Below are positions 9,395 to 18,699 of a stretch of 64,000 bases of DNA, in pieces (within the stretch, counting starts at the first letter, position 1; each line of letters begins with the position of its first letter). The DNA is taken from the NCBI RefSeq assembly GCF_002813455.1, contig NZ_PHHE01000001.1, forward strand, positions 6,603,001-6,667,000. The letters run 5' to 3'. Made by a program: the position numbers and the translations under genes. This stretch comes from Pseudomonas baetica. Lineage in GTDB: Bacteria; Pseudomonadota; Gammaproteobacteria; Pseudomonadales; Pseudomonadaceae. Below the pieces are notes generated by a model. That model saw nothing but the letters and a program-made list of their open reading frames with translations, was not told the DNA's origin and made no database searches.

Positions 9395-12300
9395 ATGACG
9401 ACTCAAGCTGCTGCGGTAAAACGTGAATCCCAGGTTGCGGTAGTCCCGCTCAATCAGATCCAGGTCGTGGACGTCGGGCGTGACGCGGCGAAGTTCGATG
9501 CCTGGCTGCAAGAGGTCAGCGGCGGCTATGTGACCCTGGAACGCATCAAGTATGTCGCCGGGGCGTTGCCGATCGTGGGCAACATCATGGCTTTGGTGGA
9601 TGTCCTGAATGACATCGCGGTCTTGTCCCGCAGTGCGCAACGCGACCCGCTCGACTGGGTCAGCCTGGGTATCGATCTGATCGGGGTGATCCCGGTGCCG
9701 GCCAACATGGCCGCCGCTCGCATGAGCTTGCGCCCCATGCTGTATCTGATACGCGAGGAAATGAAGATCGCCGGCAAAGCGGTGCTCGCGGATGCCGTGA
9801 TCAATGTCGTCACCGGGCACCTTAACGCGACCATCGTTGGGGAAATCGATCAGTTCGTGAAAACCGCGCAGTCCTCGTTGCCCGACTTGCTGGACAAGGC
9901 AGGGCACAAGGGGGAAGAGTTCCTGAAGCAAATCGCCAAGGGCCTGAACGCGGTGGTCGACGGCGAGTTGGATGCGGCACAAGACCTCGACAGAGCGCAG
10001 AAAAGGGTCAGCGGCGTAGGCGGGCAACTGCTTCACGACCCCACCAAGGCCATCAGCAATATTTTTGATGCGGCCTGCGATGTCTACAAGGCTGCGGGCA
10101 AAGGCGCGGTCAACAGTGCGGCGAAGCTCCTCGTGCGCAAGGATGCGCAGAAGCTGGTGCACCGGCAGACGGCGCAACTGACCGCCATGGGGCCTGAGCT
10201 GCGGGCGCAGTTGAAAAAGCTGAGCAATCCGAATATGCAGTTTTCCATCGGCTCGCTGCTGGTCATGCTGGCCAAAGCCGTCGAGGTGTGGAGGGCGCGC
10301 AACCGGCGTGGGGTGCCCGGCAACGTCAGGGTCGGCGGTACCACTCAGGCCAGGCATCAAGGTGCGGCCGGCAGGGTCGAGGCGAGGAAAACTGAAGTGC
10401 CGGTCAGAGCAAGACCCAGCGCTGACAAGAACGGTACCTGTTCCAGTACGTGCAAGAGCATCAGTTTCGCCACGGGTTCTGAAAGTCTGACCCACGCTGA
10501 CTTCAGTTTGCCCGGCCCATTCCCGATCGACTGGATCCGTTGCTACAGCTCGGATCTGCACGCCTACGATCAGGAGGCGCTGGGCGCGCGCTGGATTACG
10601 CCCTTTTCGACACGCTTTGAGAGGGTCGATGAAGCCCTGTCGTTCTACGATGCCGATGGTCGCAGCCATTCCTGGCCGCTACCCAAAGTCGGGCTGTTTC
10701 ATTACGACGCTATCGAAAACATCACGCTGGTGCGCAGCAGTGAAGATCAGCTTTTACTGTGCCGCGGGTTTGAGCGCAAGGAAACCTACGTCCGCCATGG
10801 CCAGCGTTATGTGCTGAGCAATGTCTCGATGCGCAGCGGTGCCGGGATCATGCTGCATTACGAGCACAGCCACGGCGGGCAATCGGTGATTTCGGACCTG
10901 ATCACCTATCAGGAAAACGACGTCAGTAAGGTACATTTGCACCTCGGTACGATGCTCGATGACCAAGGTCGACTGGCAGGAATCTGGGAGATTCGCGACG
11001 GCGTTGCGCAACGGCAACTCTGTGCCTATCAGTACGACGCCGCTGGCGATCTGATTCTCGCTCAGGACGAGAACGGGGCGGCATGGTCGTACCAGTATCA
11101 ACATCATCTGGTGACCCGATATACCGACCGCACGGGTCGCGGCATGAACCTGCAATGGCAAGGGGTCGGCGCCGACGCGAAAGCCATTCGCGAATGGGCC
11201 GACGACGGCAGCTTCGACACGCGCCTGGAGTGGGATGAAAACATTCGTCTGACTTACGTCACGGACGCACTCGGCAACGAGACCTGGCATTACTACGACA
11301 TCCTTGGCTACACCTATCGCATTCGGCATGCGGATGAGCGTTCGGAATGGCTATTGCGTGATGACGCTAAAAACGTCATTCGACATCTGCACACCGACGG
11401 CAGCACTGATCGTTACAGCTACGACGAGCGGGGCAATCTGCTCGAACACATTCGCGCCGATCACACCGTGCTGCACTACGCCTACGATGATCAGGATTTA
11501 CTGATCAAGACCCATGACGCCGAGGGTGGCCAATGGCAGCGCGAGCATGACGACCACGGCAACCTCGTTGAAACGGTTGATCCGTTGGGTAACAAAACCC
11601 GATACGCCTATAACAAGGCGGGGCTGCCAACGGCGATCAAGGACGCCAACGGCAATGAAAAAACCCTGGCCTACAACGCTGCCGGGCAAATGGTGGAGTA
11701 CGTCGATTGTTCGGGTAAATCCAGCGTCTGGGACTACAACGAACGGGGGCAGATGGTGTGTTTCACCGACGCCGCTGGAAACGTCACAGAGTACGAATAC
11801 AAGGCCGGGCATCTGGCGCTGATCAAACACCCGGACAAGACCGAGGAACGTTTTGAGCGCGATGCCGAAGGTCGGCTGTTGGCGCATGTCGATGGTCTCG
11901 GTCGCTGTACCACGTGGAGCTATAGTGCTGCTGGTGCGGTTGCCGAGCGAGTTGATGCAGCGCAACAGACGCTGCGTTATCGCTGGGATCGGCTGGGGCG
12001 GTTGCAGGCACTGGAAAACGCCAACGGACAACGCGCACTTTTTCACTACGACCCGGTAGGCCGTCTGCTGCAAGAAACCGGCTTTGATGGTCGTGATACC
12101 CGTTACCAATACGACCCCGAGACAGGACGTCTGGCCCAGGTCTTCAACGGCGAACGCGTGATTTCCTTGAGCTTCGACGCGATGGGGCGGTTGACCGAAC
12201 GCCACGCCAGCCTGGGCGACCAGTCGCAAAGCGAAACCTTCGATTACGATGGTAACGGCAATCTGATCATGGCCATCAACGCTGACAGCCGGTTGCAGTG

Positions 12301-14056
12301 GTTTCACGATCTGGCCGGCAATCTGTTGCGTGAACACCAGCACTACCTCGCACTGGAAAAGCCTGCGGTCGCGATCTGGCAGCACGAGTACGATGCGCTC
12401 AACCAGCGTGTTGCTACCGTTCGCCCGGACGGCCACCGCGTCAGTTGGCTCACTTATGGCAGCGGACATCTGTTGGGGCTGCGCCTCGATGAGCATGAAT
12501 TGATCGGCTACGAACGCGATGCGCTGCACCGTGAAGTCGCCCGCCATCAAGGCAACCGCTTGCTGCAAACTCAGCAGTGGAGTCCGACCGGACGTCTGCA
12601 AGAGCAATTGCTGGGGCGCAGCGAGGACAAGTCCACACTGCTCAAACGCGACTACGCCTATGACGCCGCCGACCAATTGACCCGTATCGATGACAGCCGT
12701 AGAGGGGCCCTCACGTATCGCTATGACCCTATCGGGCAACTGCTCAGCGCGACCACTCGGCAAGGCCTGGAAACGTTCGCCTTCGACCCGGCGGGCAACC
12801 TGCTTGATGCTCATGTCAGCGAAGTCCGCCGACCGTTGGACCAGACTCCCGCGCGTAGCACCCTGTTGGATAATCGGCTGCGTGAATTTGTCGGCAGCCA
12901 CTACGATTACGATGATCGCGGCAACCAGATCCGGCGCTGGCATAACGGTCAGCGCAGCGACCTGCACTGGGACCTGTTTGATCGGCTGGTGCATTTCGAA
13001 AACCCGCAGCTGAGCGTGGATTTCGCCTACGACGCGTTGGGCAGACGTCTCCACAAAAACTCCCGCGCCCATTACAAACAGCGGCCTGAGGCCGGTTCAC
13101 AATGGAATCGCAATGAACATGCGCGCCAACAACGCGAGCTTGGTTGCGGCTTCACACTGTATGGCTGGGACGGTGACACTCTGGCGTGGGAAAGTAGCCC
13201 GGCACACCTCGATGGCGGTGCCGGTCGCACCGTGCACTATATTTTCGAGCCCGGATCCTTTGTTCCGGTTGCTCAAGCCCTGCGCCATCAACCGATCGAC
13301 CTGATCGGTCAGGTGCATGACAGCGACGAGTACAGCGTTGAAGATGATCCATTGTGGAACCACAAGCCGATCGCTCATCCTTTTGATGTGTTGGCGTGGT
13401 ATCAATGCGATCACCTCGGCACACCACAGGAACTGACTGACCAGCAGGGCGACATTGCCTGGAGCGCCCACTACAAGGCCTGGGGGGAAATCGACGAACA
13501 TCGCTCGGCACTGGCGCAGCGTCATGGGTTGACCAACCCGATCCGCTTCCAGGGCCAGTACCACGACCATGAAACCGGCCTGCACTACAATCGGCATCGC
13601 TACTATGATCCAGGCGTCGGGCGTTTTATCAGCCAGGACCCGATCGGTCTGGCGGGCGGATTGAACCTGTATGCCTATGCGCCGAACCCGGTTGGCTGGG
13701 TCGACCCGTCAGGGCTGACGGCGAAAAAAATTGCCTGCTATGCGAAATTGACAAAAATCGAAGACAAAACCCGGCTTCTTAGCCATGAGTTCAGCAAATA
13801 CAATCCGATTGAGGATGCCAAGGGCGGACATGTGCATAAGCATGGCGTGACTGTTCCGGGTGGGCACTACAAGGAAATTCGAGATCTTCAGAGAGGGATT
13901 AAAAATTCCTTGAAAGACTATTCAGACAGCGAATGCAATTGCCAATGCCTGGGTATCAAGGCCAAGCCGGTGCTTGATCGGGCAGAAGGCTACGCGAACA
14001 GGCATGTCGTCGTTCCGCCAGGCGTGGCGCCGATTCGTATAGGGAGCAACCGATGA
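9395..14056 (+). CDS. Rhs-family T6SS effector 2, toxin tip of uncertain class
   Basis: 1553 residues, paralogous to Rhs effector 1 through residue 1441 (DPSGL). It has the same N-terminal hydrophobic region, DUF6531-like segment, YD repeats and RHS core (RYYDPGVGRFISQDP). The 112-residue tip is unrelated to that of effector 1. It begins TAKKIACYAKLTK, contains GGHVHKHGVTVPGGHYKEI and a Cys cluster (CNCQCLG), and vaguely recalls the polymorphic toxin type 28 domain, but I am not sure. The start at 9395 matches the start of effector 1 (MTT...); an upstream in-frame ATG at 9359 adds 12 residues with no homology. The tip region is lower in GC than the core. It overlaps the next gene by four bases. 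Confidence 0.88.
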   Translation: MTTQAAAVKRESQVAVVPLNQIQVVDVGRDAAKFDAWLQEVSGGYVTLERIKYVAGALPIVGNIMALVDVLNDIAVLSRSAQRDPLDWVSLGIDLIGVIPVPANMAAARMSLRPMLYLIREEMKIAGKAVLADAVINVVTGHLNATIVGEIDQFVKTAQSSLPDLLDKAGHKGEEFLKQIAKGLNAVVDGELDAAQDLDRAQKRVSGVGGQLLHDPTKAISNIFDAACDVYKAAGKGAVNSAAKLLVRKDAQKLVHRQTAQLTAMGPELRAQLKKLSNPNMQFSIGSLLVMLAKAVEVWRARNRRGVPGNVRVGGTTQARHQGAAGRVEARKTEVPVRARPSADKNGTCSSTCKSISFATGSESLTHADFSLPGPFPIDWIRCYSSDLHAYDQEALGARWITPFSTRFERVDEALSFYDADGRSHSWPLPKVGLFHYDAIENITLVRSSEDQLLLCRGFERKETYVRHGQRYVLSNVSMRSGAGIMLHYEHSHGGQSVISDLITYQENDVSKVHLHLGTMLDDQGRLAGIWEIRDGVAQRQLCAYQYDAAGDLILAQDENGAAWSYQYQHHLVTRYTDRTGRGMNLQWQGVGADAKAIREWADDGSFDTRLEWDENIRLTYVTDALGNETWHYYDILGYTYRIRHADERSEWLLRDDAKNVIRHLHTDGSTDRYSYDERGNLLEHIRADHTVLHYAYDDQDLLIKTHDAEGGQWQREHDDHGNLVETVDPLGNKTRYAYNKAGLPTAIKDANGNEKTLAYNAAGQMVEYVDCSGKSSVWDYNERGQMVCFTDAAGNVTEYEYKAGHLALIKHPDKTEERFERDAEGRLLAHVDGLGRCTTWSYSAAGAVAERVDAAQQTLRYRWDRLGRLQALENANGQRALFHYDPVGRLLQETGFDGRDTRYQYDPETGRLAQVFNGERVISLSFDAMGRLTERHASLGDQSQSETFDYDGNGNLIMAINADSRLQWFHDLAGNLLREHQHYLALEKPAVAIWQHEYDALNQRVATVRPDGHRVSWLTYGSGHLLGLRLDEHELIGYERDALHREVARHQGNRLLQTQQWSPTGRLQEQLLGRSEDKSTLLKRDYAYDAADQLTRIDDSRRGALTYRYDPIGQLLSATTRQGLETFAFDPAGNLLDAHVSEVRRPLDQTPARSTLLDNRLREFVGSHYDYDDRGNQIRRWHNGQRSDLHWDLFDRLVHFENPQLSVDFAYDALGRRLHKNSRAHYKQRPEAGSQWNRNEHARQQRELGCGFTLYGWDGDTLAWESSPAHLDGGAGRTVHYIFEPGSFVPVAQALRHQPIDLIGQVHDSDEYSVEDDPLWNHKPIAHPFDVLAWYQCDHLGTPQELTDQQGDIAWSAHYKAWGEIDEHRSALAQRHGLTNPIRFQGQYHDHETGLHYNRHRYYDPGVGRFISQDPIGLAGGLNLYAYAPNPVGWVDPSGLTAKKIACYAKLTKIEDKTRLLSHEFSKYNPIEDAKGGHVHKHGVTVPGGHYKEIRDLQRGIKNSLKDYSDSECNCQCLGIKAKPVLDRAEGYANRHVVVPPGVAPIRIGSNR

Positions 14057-14664
14057 TCAATGAAGAACAGCTAGTGGATCTTTATGAAGCCGGCGATGCG
14101 CTGGCTGGCGGAGATAGCAGTGCAATGCAACGTTTGCTTGCGCACATAAAAAACGGCGAGTCGTACAGCGAAATCCCGGTGTTGTTCTACGTCGCTGAAA
14201 ACGTGGAGACACTCGATTTTCTCGCGGAAAATGGCGTGGATTTTTTTCAGAAAAGCAACCTCGGCGGTGGCAGCCTGCTGCATCGCGCGGCGCTGGAAAG
14301 TGATGATTCTGTCTTCACCTGGGTGCTCGACTGGTACAAGGCCCATAACTTGATCGACACCCCTGATGACGCCGGCGTCACGACATTGTCGGCGCTTTTG
14401 AAACTCGGCCCGGTAGAGCGTGCACGCCGATTGGTCGACGCCGGAGCAAGCGTTGACTCAGTGGCAGACAACGGCCTGACCCCGGCGCGACAAGCGGTTT
14501 TCCATATGGGAGAAGACGCGCAGGCCATTGAAGGTCTGCAGATACTTCTAGCGCATGGATGGACCGTGGGTGCGGACGAGGCCGCCTATTTGGCGGACGC
14601 AGCGCGAAGCATCGAGAGGCCCGTTCTTGCCCAGTGGATTGAAGACAATCTGCACGCTCGGTGA
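14053..14664 (+). CDS. Ankyrin-repeat immunity protein, probable partner of Rhs effector 2
   Basis: 203 residues with ankyrin-type units: SLLHRAALESDDSVFTWVLD, GVTTLSALLKLGPVERARRLVDAGA and GLTPARQAVFHMG...LQILLAHG. Ankyrin proteins are a common immunity class in polymorphic toxin loci. The ATG overlaps the rhs 2 stop (ATGA, 14053-14056), a layout shared with effector 1 and its immunity gene. No signal peptide is visible, so the protein is expected in the cytoplasm. That it binds this toxin tip is inferred from position. Confidence 0.85.
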   Translation: MINEEQLVDLYEAGDALAGGDSSAMQRLLAHIKNGESYSEIPVLFYVAENVETLDFLAENGVDFFQKSNLGGGSLLHRAALESDDSVFTWVLDWYKAHNLIDTPDDAGVTTLSALLKLGPVERARRLVDAGASVDSVADNGLTPARQAVFHMGEDAQAIEGLQILLAHGWTVGADEAAYLADAARSIERPVLAQWIEDNLHAR

Positions 14665-14721
14665 TGTGCTTGTTCACCTGATGATTGACTGACCCAGGCT
14701 CTTTCTTTTAAAGGAATAAAC

Positions 14722-15117
14722 ATGAAAAACACTGCTTTGATCCTCGCAATGACCGCCGCTTTCGGCACCTTCAACGTCGCCCACGCAGAGGGGCCGGACG
14801 CCGCCACTTTGAAAGGCATGTACGACACCGGGCGCAACATGTCCGGGCTGATCAAGCATTGTGTCGACAAGGGCTTCCTGAAAGCGGACAGCACGGAAAA
14901 CGCCAACAAAATGGTGGCTTACGTGGCCGGTATTCCAGGGGGAATGGACAAGAGTGGGGGCGACAAAAGCGAAGCCCAGGGTCGCAAGGGTGAAGTATTG
15001 ACCGAAGGTGAATACAAAAACCTGGAAGCCAGCTTGCCAGCGAATCTGGATCTGAAACAGTGGTGCGAACAGGCGGATCAAGGCATGCGTCAGGGGTTGA
15101 AGCAAATCGGTTTGTAA
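14722..15117 (+). CDS. Small secreted protein, function unknown
   Basis: 131 residues with a clear signal peptide (MKNTALILAMTAAFGTFNVAHA) and a mature part of about 109 residues with two Cys (HCVDKG and QWCEQAD) that could form a disulfide. The glycine-rich middle (GIPGGMDKSGGDKSE) may be a flexible loop. AAAGGAATAAAC precedes the ATG. A good terminator follows, so it ends the transcript that may start upstream in the effector island. I do not recognise the family. A periplasmic accessory or immunity role is possible but unsupported. Confidence 0.75.
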   Translation: MKNTALILAMTAAFGTFNVAHAEGPDAATLKGMYDTGRNMSGLIKHCVDKGFLKADSTENANKMVAYVAGIPGGMDKSGGDKSEAQGRKGEVLTEGEYKNLEASLPANLDLKQWCEQADQGMRQGLKQIGL

Positions 15118-15151
15118 TCCCGTGTTGATTTGACTCAGCGCATTAGAAAGA

Positions 15152-15176
15152 CGCTCGCAGATCGCGAGCGTTTTTT
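15152..15176 (+). terminator. Rho-independent terminator after the secreted protein gene
   Basis: CGCTCGC (15152-15158) pairs with GCGAGCG (15164-15170), followed by six T. It closes the island transcript before the convergent trmK gene. Confidence 0.88.
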
Positions 15177-15203
15177 ATGTCATCGACCGCTGTGCCTCTC
15201 CTG

Positions 15204-15899
15204 TCAAGCCAACAGCTCGGCAATCCATTGCGCCTCGCGAGCAACTTCTTGCACTTTCGCCTCGGGCAAAGCCTGCTGCGCTCGAGTGAAGTGACTCAAC
15301 GTCTGCTGCTTCAGACGTAGCTTGCGTTGCCATTTGTCCAGGAACGCCGGGCTGCGAGCCTGCATCTGCAAGGGGCCGAAGTACAACTCCTGATCGGTGT
15401 AGCTCACGGATTCTGCGCGTTCGGCGACAATGATTTCATAGTCGAAAAGGTTCTCCCGCAGCACTTCCTCGCTGAGGATGCGGTAGCCGTTATTCATCAG
15501 CCATTGGCGCAGTGGCTGCTCGCCGCCGTTGGGTTGCAGGATCAGGCGTTCTTCGCCGCTCAAACGCGCTTTGCCGCTGTCGAGGATGTCGCGGATCGTC
15601 TCGCCGCCCATGCCGCAGATACTGACGGCGGTGACCCTGTCGCCAGGCTCGATCGCCGCCAGCCCATTGGCCAGACGCACGGTAATGTGTTGCTGCAGAT
15701 CGTTGTCGCGCACCGTGCGCTGAGCCGAATGAAAGGGCGTCAACGCCACCTCACCGGCCACGGCCGCTTCAATCACACCACGCCGCATCAACGCCACCGG
15801 CAGATAGCCGTGATCCGAGCCGATATCGGCCAGCCGTGCGCCGGCTGGCACATGCGCCGCCACGCGCTCCAGGCGCGTGGACAATGTTTGTTCGTTCAA
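15204..15899 (-). CDS. trmK: tRNA (adenine-22-N1)-methyltransferase TrmK
   Basis: 231 residues with a class I methyltransferase SAM motif (RLADIGSDHGYLPVAL) and the family signature SICGMGGETIRDIL, followed by LILQPNGGEQPLRQWL. The family methylates N1 of A22 in tRNA. I use a TTG start at 15899 (L-NEQTLSTRLERVAAHVPAG), preceded by CAGGGG, since homologues start here as I remember them. An ATG-initiated frame extends to 15983, but those extra 28 residues do not look like the family. The gene is convergent with the secreted-protein gene and close to an alcohol dehydrogenase gene on the same strand. Confidence 0.9.
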   Translation of the reverse strand: MNEQTLSTRLERVAAHVPAGARLADIGSDHGYLPVALMRRGVIEAAVAGEVALTPFHSAQRTVRDNDLQQHITVRLANGLAAIEPGDRVTAVSICGMGGETIRDILDSGKARLSGEERLILQPNGGEQPLRQWLMNNGYRILSEEVLRENLFDYEIIVAERAESVSYTDQELYFGPLQMQARSPAFLDKWQRKLRLKQQTLSHFTRAQQALPEAKVQEVAREAQWIAELLA

Positions 15900-16014
15900 C
15901 GACAACCCCTGTTTTGCCCAAACCTGCGGCGTCGATAGCCGCAAAAGGGGTGCGACTCTGGCGAGCAACACGGCGCCTGTCAAATTCCGCCGACAAAGAT
16001 CACGGCGCGAACCT

Positions 16015-17064
16015 TCAGCCAGCCAGCGTCGCGTTGTCGATCACGAAGCGATATTTCACGTCACCCTTGAGCATGCGCTCGTAGGATTCATTGATCTGGT
16101 CAGCGTGGATCAGTTCGATGTCGGAAACGATGCTGTGCTCGGCACAGAAATCCAGCATCTCCTGCGTCTCGGCAATGCCGCCAATCATCGAACCGGCAAT
16201 CGTGCGGCGCTTCATGATCAGGTTGAACACGTTTGGCGAAGGATGCGGCGAGGCGGGCGCCCCCACCAGCGTCAACGCGCCATCACGCTTGAGCAGCACC
16301 AGAAACGCATCGAGATCATGTGGCGCTGCGACGGTGTTGAGAATGAAGTCGAAGCTCTTGGCATGCGCGGCCATCTCTTCGGCATTGCGTGACACGACAA
16401 CTTCATCGGCGCCCAGTTGTTTGGCCGCTTCGCGTTTGGATTCGGAAGTGGTGAACGCCACGACATGCGCGCCCATGGCATGGGCCAGTTTGATGCCCAT
16501 GTGACCGAGACCACCGATGCCGACCACGCCGACCTTCTTGCCCGGCCCGGCCTGCCAGTGACGCAGCGGCGAGTAGGTGGTGATGCCGGCGCACAGCAGC
16601 GGTGCGACGGCCGCCAGTTGCGCTTCGGGATGGCGGATGCGCAGCACGTAGCGTTCGTGCACGACGATGTTTTGCGAATAGCCGCCGAGGGTCCAGCCGG
16701 GGGCGTCCGGCGTCGGGAAGTTGTAGGTGCCGATCATGCCGTCGCAGTAGTTTTCCAGGCCGGCTTCGCAGTCATCGCAATGTTTGCAGCTGTCGACGAT
16801 GCAACCGACACCGACCAGATCACCGACTTTATAATCCGCGACATGTGCGCCGACGGCCGAGACGCGTCCGACAATTTCATGGCCCGGTACGCAGGGGAAT
16901 TGCGTGCCGGCCCATTCGGCGCGCACCTGATGCAGGTCCGAATGGCAAATGCCACAGAAGGCAATGTCGACCTGCACATCATGGGCGGCGGGCGCGCGGC
17001 GATTGATCTGCATCGGCTCAAGGGGTTTGTCGCCAGCGTGGGCACCGTAGGCTTGTACGAGCAT
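16015..17064 (-). CDS. Zinc-dependent NADP(H) alcohol dehydrogenase, YahK/CAD type
   Basis: 349 residues of the medium-chain dehydrogenase family. Catalytic zinc site: CGICHSDLH and GHEIVGRV. The structural zinc cluster of four Cys is intact (CKHCDDCEAGLENYC). Rossmann motif: GIGGLGHMG, followed by SESKREA. These match the cinnamyl/aldehyde-reducing YahK group that reduces broad aldehydes with NADPH in the cytoplasm. It is monocistronic, with the divergent gal gene 184 bases away on the other strand. The exact substrate cannot be read from sequence. Confidence 0.92.
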   Translation of the reverse strand: MLVQAYGAHAGDKPLEPMQINRRAPAAHDVQVDIAFCGICHSDLHQVRAEWAGTQFPCVPGHEIVGRVSAVGAHVADYKVGDLVGVGCIVDSCKHCDDCEAGLENYCDGMIGTYNFPTPDAPGWTLGGYSQNIVVHERYVLRIRHPEAQLAAVAPLLCAGITTYSPLRHWQAGPGKKVGVVGIGGLGHMGIKLAHAMGAHVVAFTTSESKREAAKQLGADEVVVSRNAEEMAAHAKSFDFILNTVAAPHDLDAFLVLLKRDGALTLVGAPASPHPSPNVFNLIMKRRTIAGSMIGGIAETQEMLDFCAEHSIVSDIELIHADQINESYERMLKGDVKYRFVIDNATLAG

Positions 17065-17248
17065 GGGAACGTCCTCAATGGATTTGTCGGAGGACTATCT
17101 TTGCGGTTTCGCGCGGCGCTGGAGTAGTGCATTCCTGTGCAATGCTTGCCTGATCCTGCGAGGCCTTGTGACGTTGCGCAGACAGACGATGGCAGTGTTT
17201 GCAGGTAATCTGCCGGTTCGCTGACTAAAACAAAAACAGGAGTCATTG

Positions 17249-18178
17249 ATGCAACCGATCCGTCTCGGCCTGGTGGGCTACGGCAAAATTGCGCAGGATC
17301 AACACGTGCCGGCGATCCTCGCCAATCCCGGCTTCCAGTTGGTGTCCGTCGCCACGCAAGGCCAGCCCTGCGCCGGTGTAGAGAATTTTCAGTCGTTGAG
17401 CGAGTTGCTCGAACACGGCCCGCAGGTTGATGCGATTGCGTTCTGCACGCCGCCGCAAGGGCGTTTCGCACTGGTGCAACAAGCGCTGGCTGCCGGCAAA
17501 CATGTGCTGGTGGAAAAACCGCCGTGCGCCACATTGGGTGAGGCGATGGCGTTGGTGACGCTGGCTGAGCACCAAGGTGTCAGCGCGTTGTTCGCCTGGC
17601 ATTCACGTTACGCCCCCGGCATCGCCGCCGCCCGCGACTGGCTCGCGAGCCGCACCCTGCAAAGCGTGCAGATCGACTGGAAGGAAGACGTGCGCAAATG
17701 GCACCCCGGCCAGACCTGGATCTGGCAACCGGGCGGCCTGGGCGTTTTCGATCCGGGCATCAATGCCTTGTCGATCGTGACGCACCTGCTGACGCTGCCA
17801 TTGTTTGTCGAATCCGCCGAACTGCGCGTGCCGGGCAACTGCCAGTCGCCAATTGCCGCGTCGATCAAAATGTCTGACGCGCGCCACCTCGATGTGCGCG
17901 CCGAGTTCGATTTCGACCATGGTCATGATGAGTTATGGAGCATCGAAGTTCGCTGCGCCGAAGGTGTGTTGCGACTGGATAACGGCGGCGCGTTGTTGAG
18001 CATCGACGGGGTGCGTCAGACCGTGTCGGAGGAGGGCGAATACGCCGCGGTGTATCGGCATTTCCAGCAGTTGATTGGCGACAAGGCCAGTGATCTGGAT
18101 CTGCAGCCATTGCGGTTGGTGGCGGATAGTTTCTTTGTCGGCAGTCGCGTGTCGGTCGCGCCGTTCTACGACGCCTGA
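17249..18178 (+). CDS. gal: D-galactose 1-dehydrogenase (Gfo/Idh/MocA family)
   Basis: 309 residues. N-terminal Rossmann motif GLVGYGKIAQDQH, catalytic EKPPCATLGEA lysine motif, and WKEDVRKWHPGQTWIWQPGGLGVFDPGINAL. The sequence closely follows the P. fluorescens galactose dehydrogenase as I remember it; that enzyme oxidises D-galactose (and L-arabinose) to the lactone with NAD(P)+. The ATG at 17249 is chosen because AGGAG lies 6 bases upstream. A TTG directly before it (17246) is an alternative. A strong terminator follows. Confidence 0.93.
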   Translation: MQPIRLGLVGYGKIAQDQHVPAILANPGFQLVSVATQGQPCAGVENFQSLSELLEHGPQVDAIAFCTPPQGRFALVQQALAAGKHVLVEKPPCATLGEAMALVTLAEHQGVSALFAWHSRYAPGIAAARDWLASRTLQSVQIDWKEDVRKWHPGQTWIWQPGGLGVFDPGINALSIVTHLLTLPLFVESAELRVPGNCQSPIAASIKMSDARHLDVRAEFDFDHGHDELWSIEVRCAEGVLRLDNGGALLSIDGVRQTVSEEGEYAAVYRHFQQLIGDKASDLDLQPLRLVADSFFVGSRVSVAPFYDA

Positions 18179-18205
18179 ACCCGCTGCGGTTCATCGTCAC
18201 CCCCC

Positions 18206-18236
18206 TGTAGGAGCTGCGGCACACTGCGATCTCTTG
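18206..18236 (+). repeat. Half REP-like repeat (TGTAGGAGCTGCGGCAC type)
   Basis: This intergenic copy shares TGTAGGAGCTGCGGCACRCTGCGATC with the paired copies at 29978-30068 and the degenerate pair at 56191-56277. Here only one arm is present. Confidence 0.8.
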
Positions 18237-18242
18237 CTCTTG

Positions 18243-18275
18243 AAAGCCCGGACAGCAAAAGCGTCCGGGCTTTTT
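18243..18275 (+). terminator. Terminator of gal, possibly bidirectional
   Basis: AAAGCCCGGAC (18243-18253) pairs with GTCCGGGCTTT (18263-18273), followed by more T. The A run on the other side means it could also end the convergent DUF6124 transcript. Confidence 0.9.
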
Positions 18276-18312
18276 ATTGCCCCGCTCAAACGCATATCAG
18301 CGGAGCTTGCGA

Positions 18313-18678
18313 CTACTCAGGCAAGCGCAGCTTATCCAGCAGTCGATTGGCCAACAGCTCGTTCAACATGATCACCTGTTGCAGCGCCAGCAACGGTTTG
18401 CGCTCCGGGCCGCCCACCGAGTTGGCGATATTGCCGGCCATGGCATGGGCGTATGAAAGCGATTCGCAGGCCTCGACCAGCAGGGTTTCGTCATCCAGCG
18501 TGGGGTCGACGAGGAACACTGGGCGAAACCTGGGCGAGCCTGGCGGGGCTCCCAGTGCTTCGGGTTTGAGGTAGTAGTCGAGGGCGCGGTCGGTGGCTTC
18601 TTTGACCTTTTGCGGGTCGAGCGCGGGGTCGTGGGGGATTGCATCGGTTTGTGGTGGGTTGGGTGTGATTTTGAACAT
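18313..18678 (-). CDS. DUF6124 family protein (copy A)
   Basis: 121 residues, function unknown. It starts MFKITPNPPQTD and has the family layout: a charged N-terminus, KEATDRALDYYLKP, and a helical C-terminal half (LLVEACESLSYAHAMAGNIA ... VIMLNELLANRLLDKL). The paralogue at 41412-41774 shares this pattern. No signal peptide or membrane segment is seen. Its 5' region holds the structured RNA at 18700-18990. Pseudomonas genomes often carry several such genes, but I know of no assigned function. Confidence 0.88.
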   Translation of the reverse strand: MFKITPNPPQTDAIPHDPALDPQKVKEATDRALDYYLKPEALGAPPGSPRFRPVFLVDPTLDDETLLVEACESLSYAHAMAGNIANSVGGPERKPLLALQQVIMLNELLANRLLDKLRLPE

Positions 18679-18699
18679 GATAAAGGTCCTACTTAATAA

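Noticed and set aside
8915..10669. A 584-codon open frame antisense to PAAR and rhs 2
   Set aside because: It covers the reverse strand of two well-supported genes; similar long frames occur opposite the first Rhs gene, which is a GC artefact.
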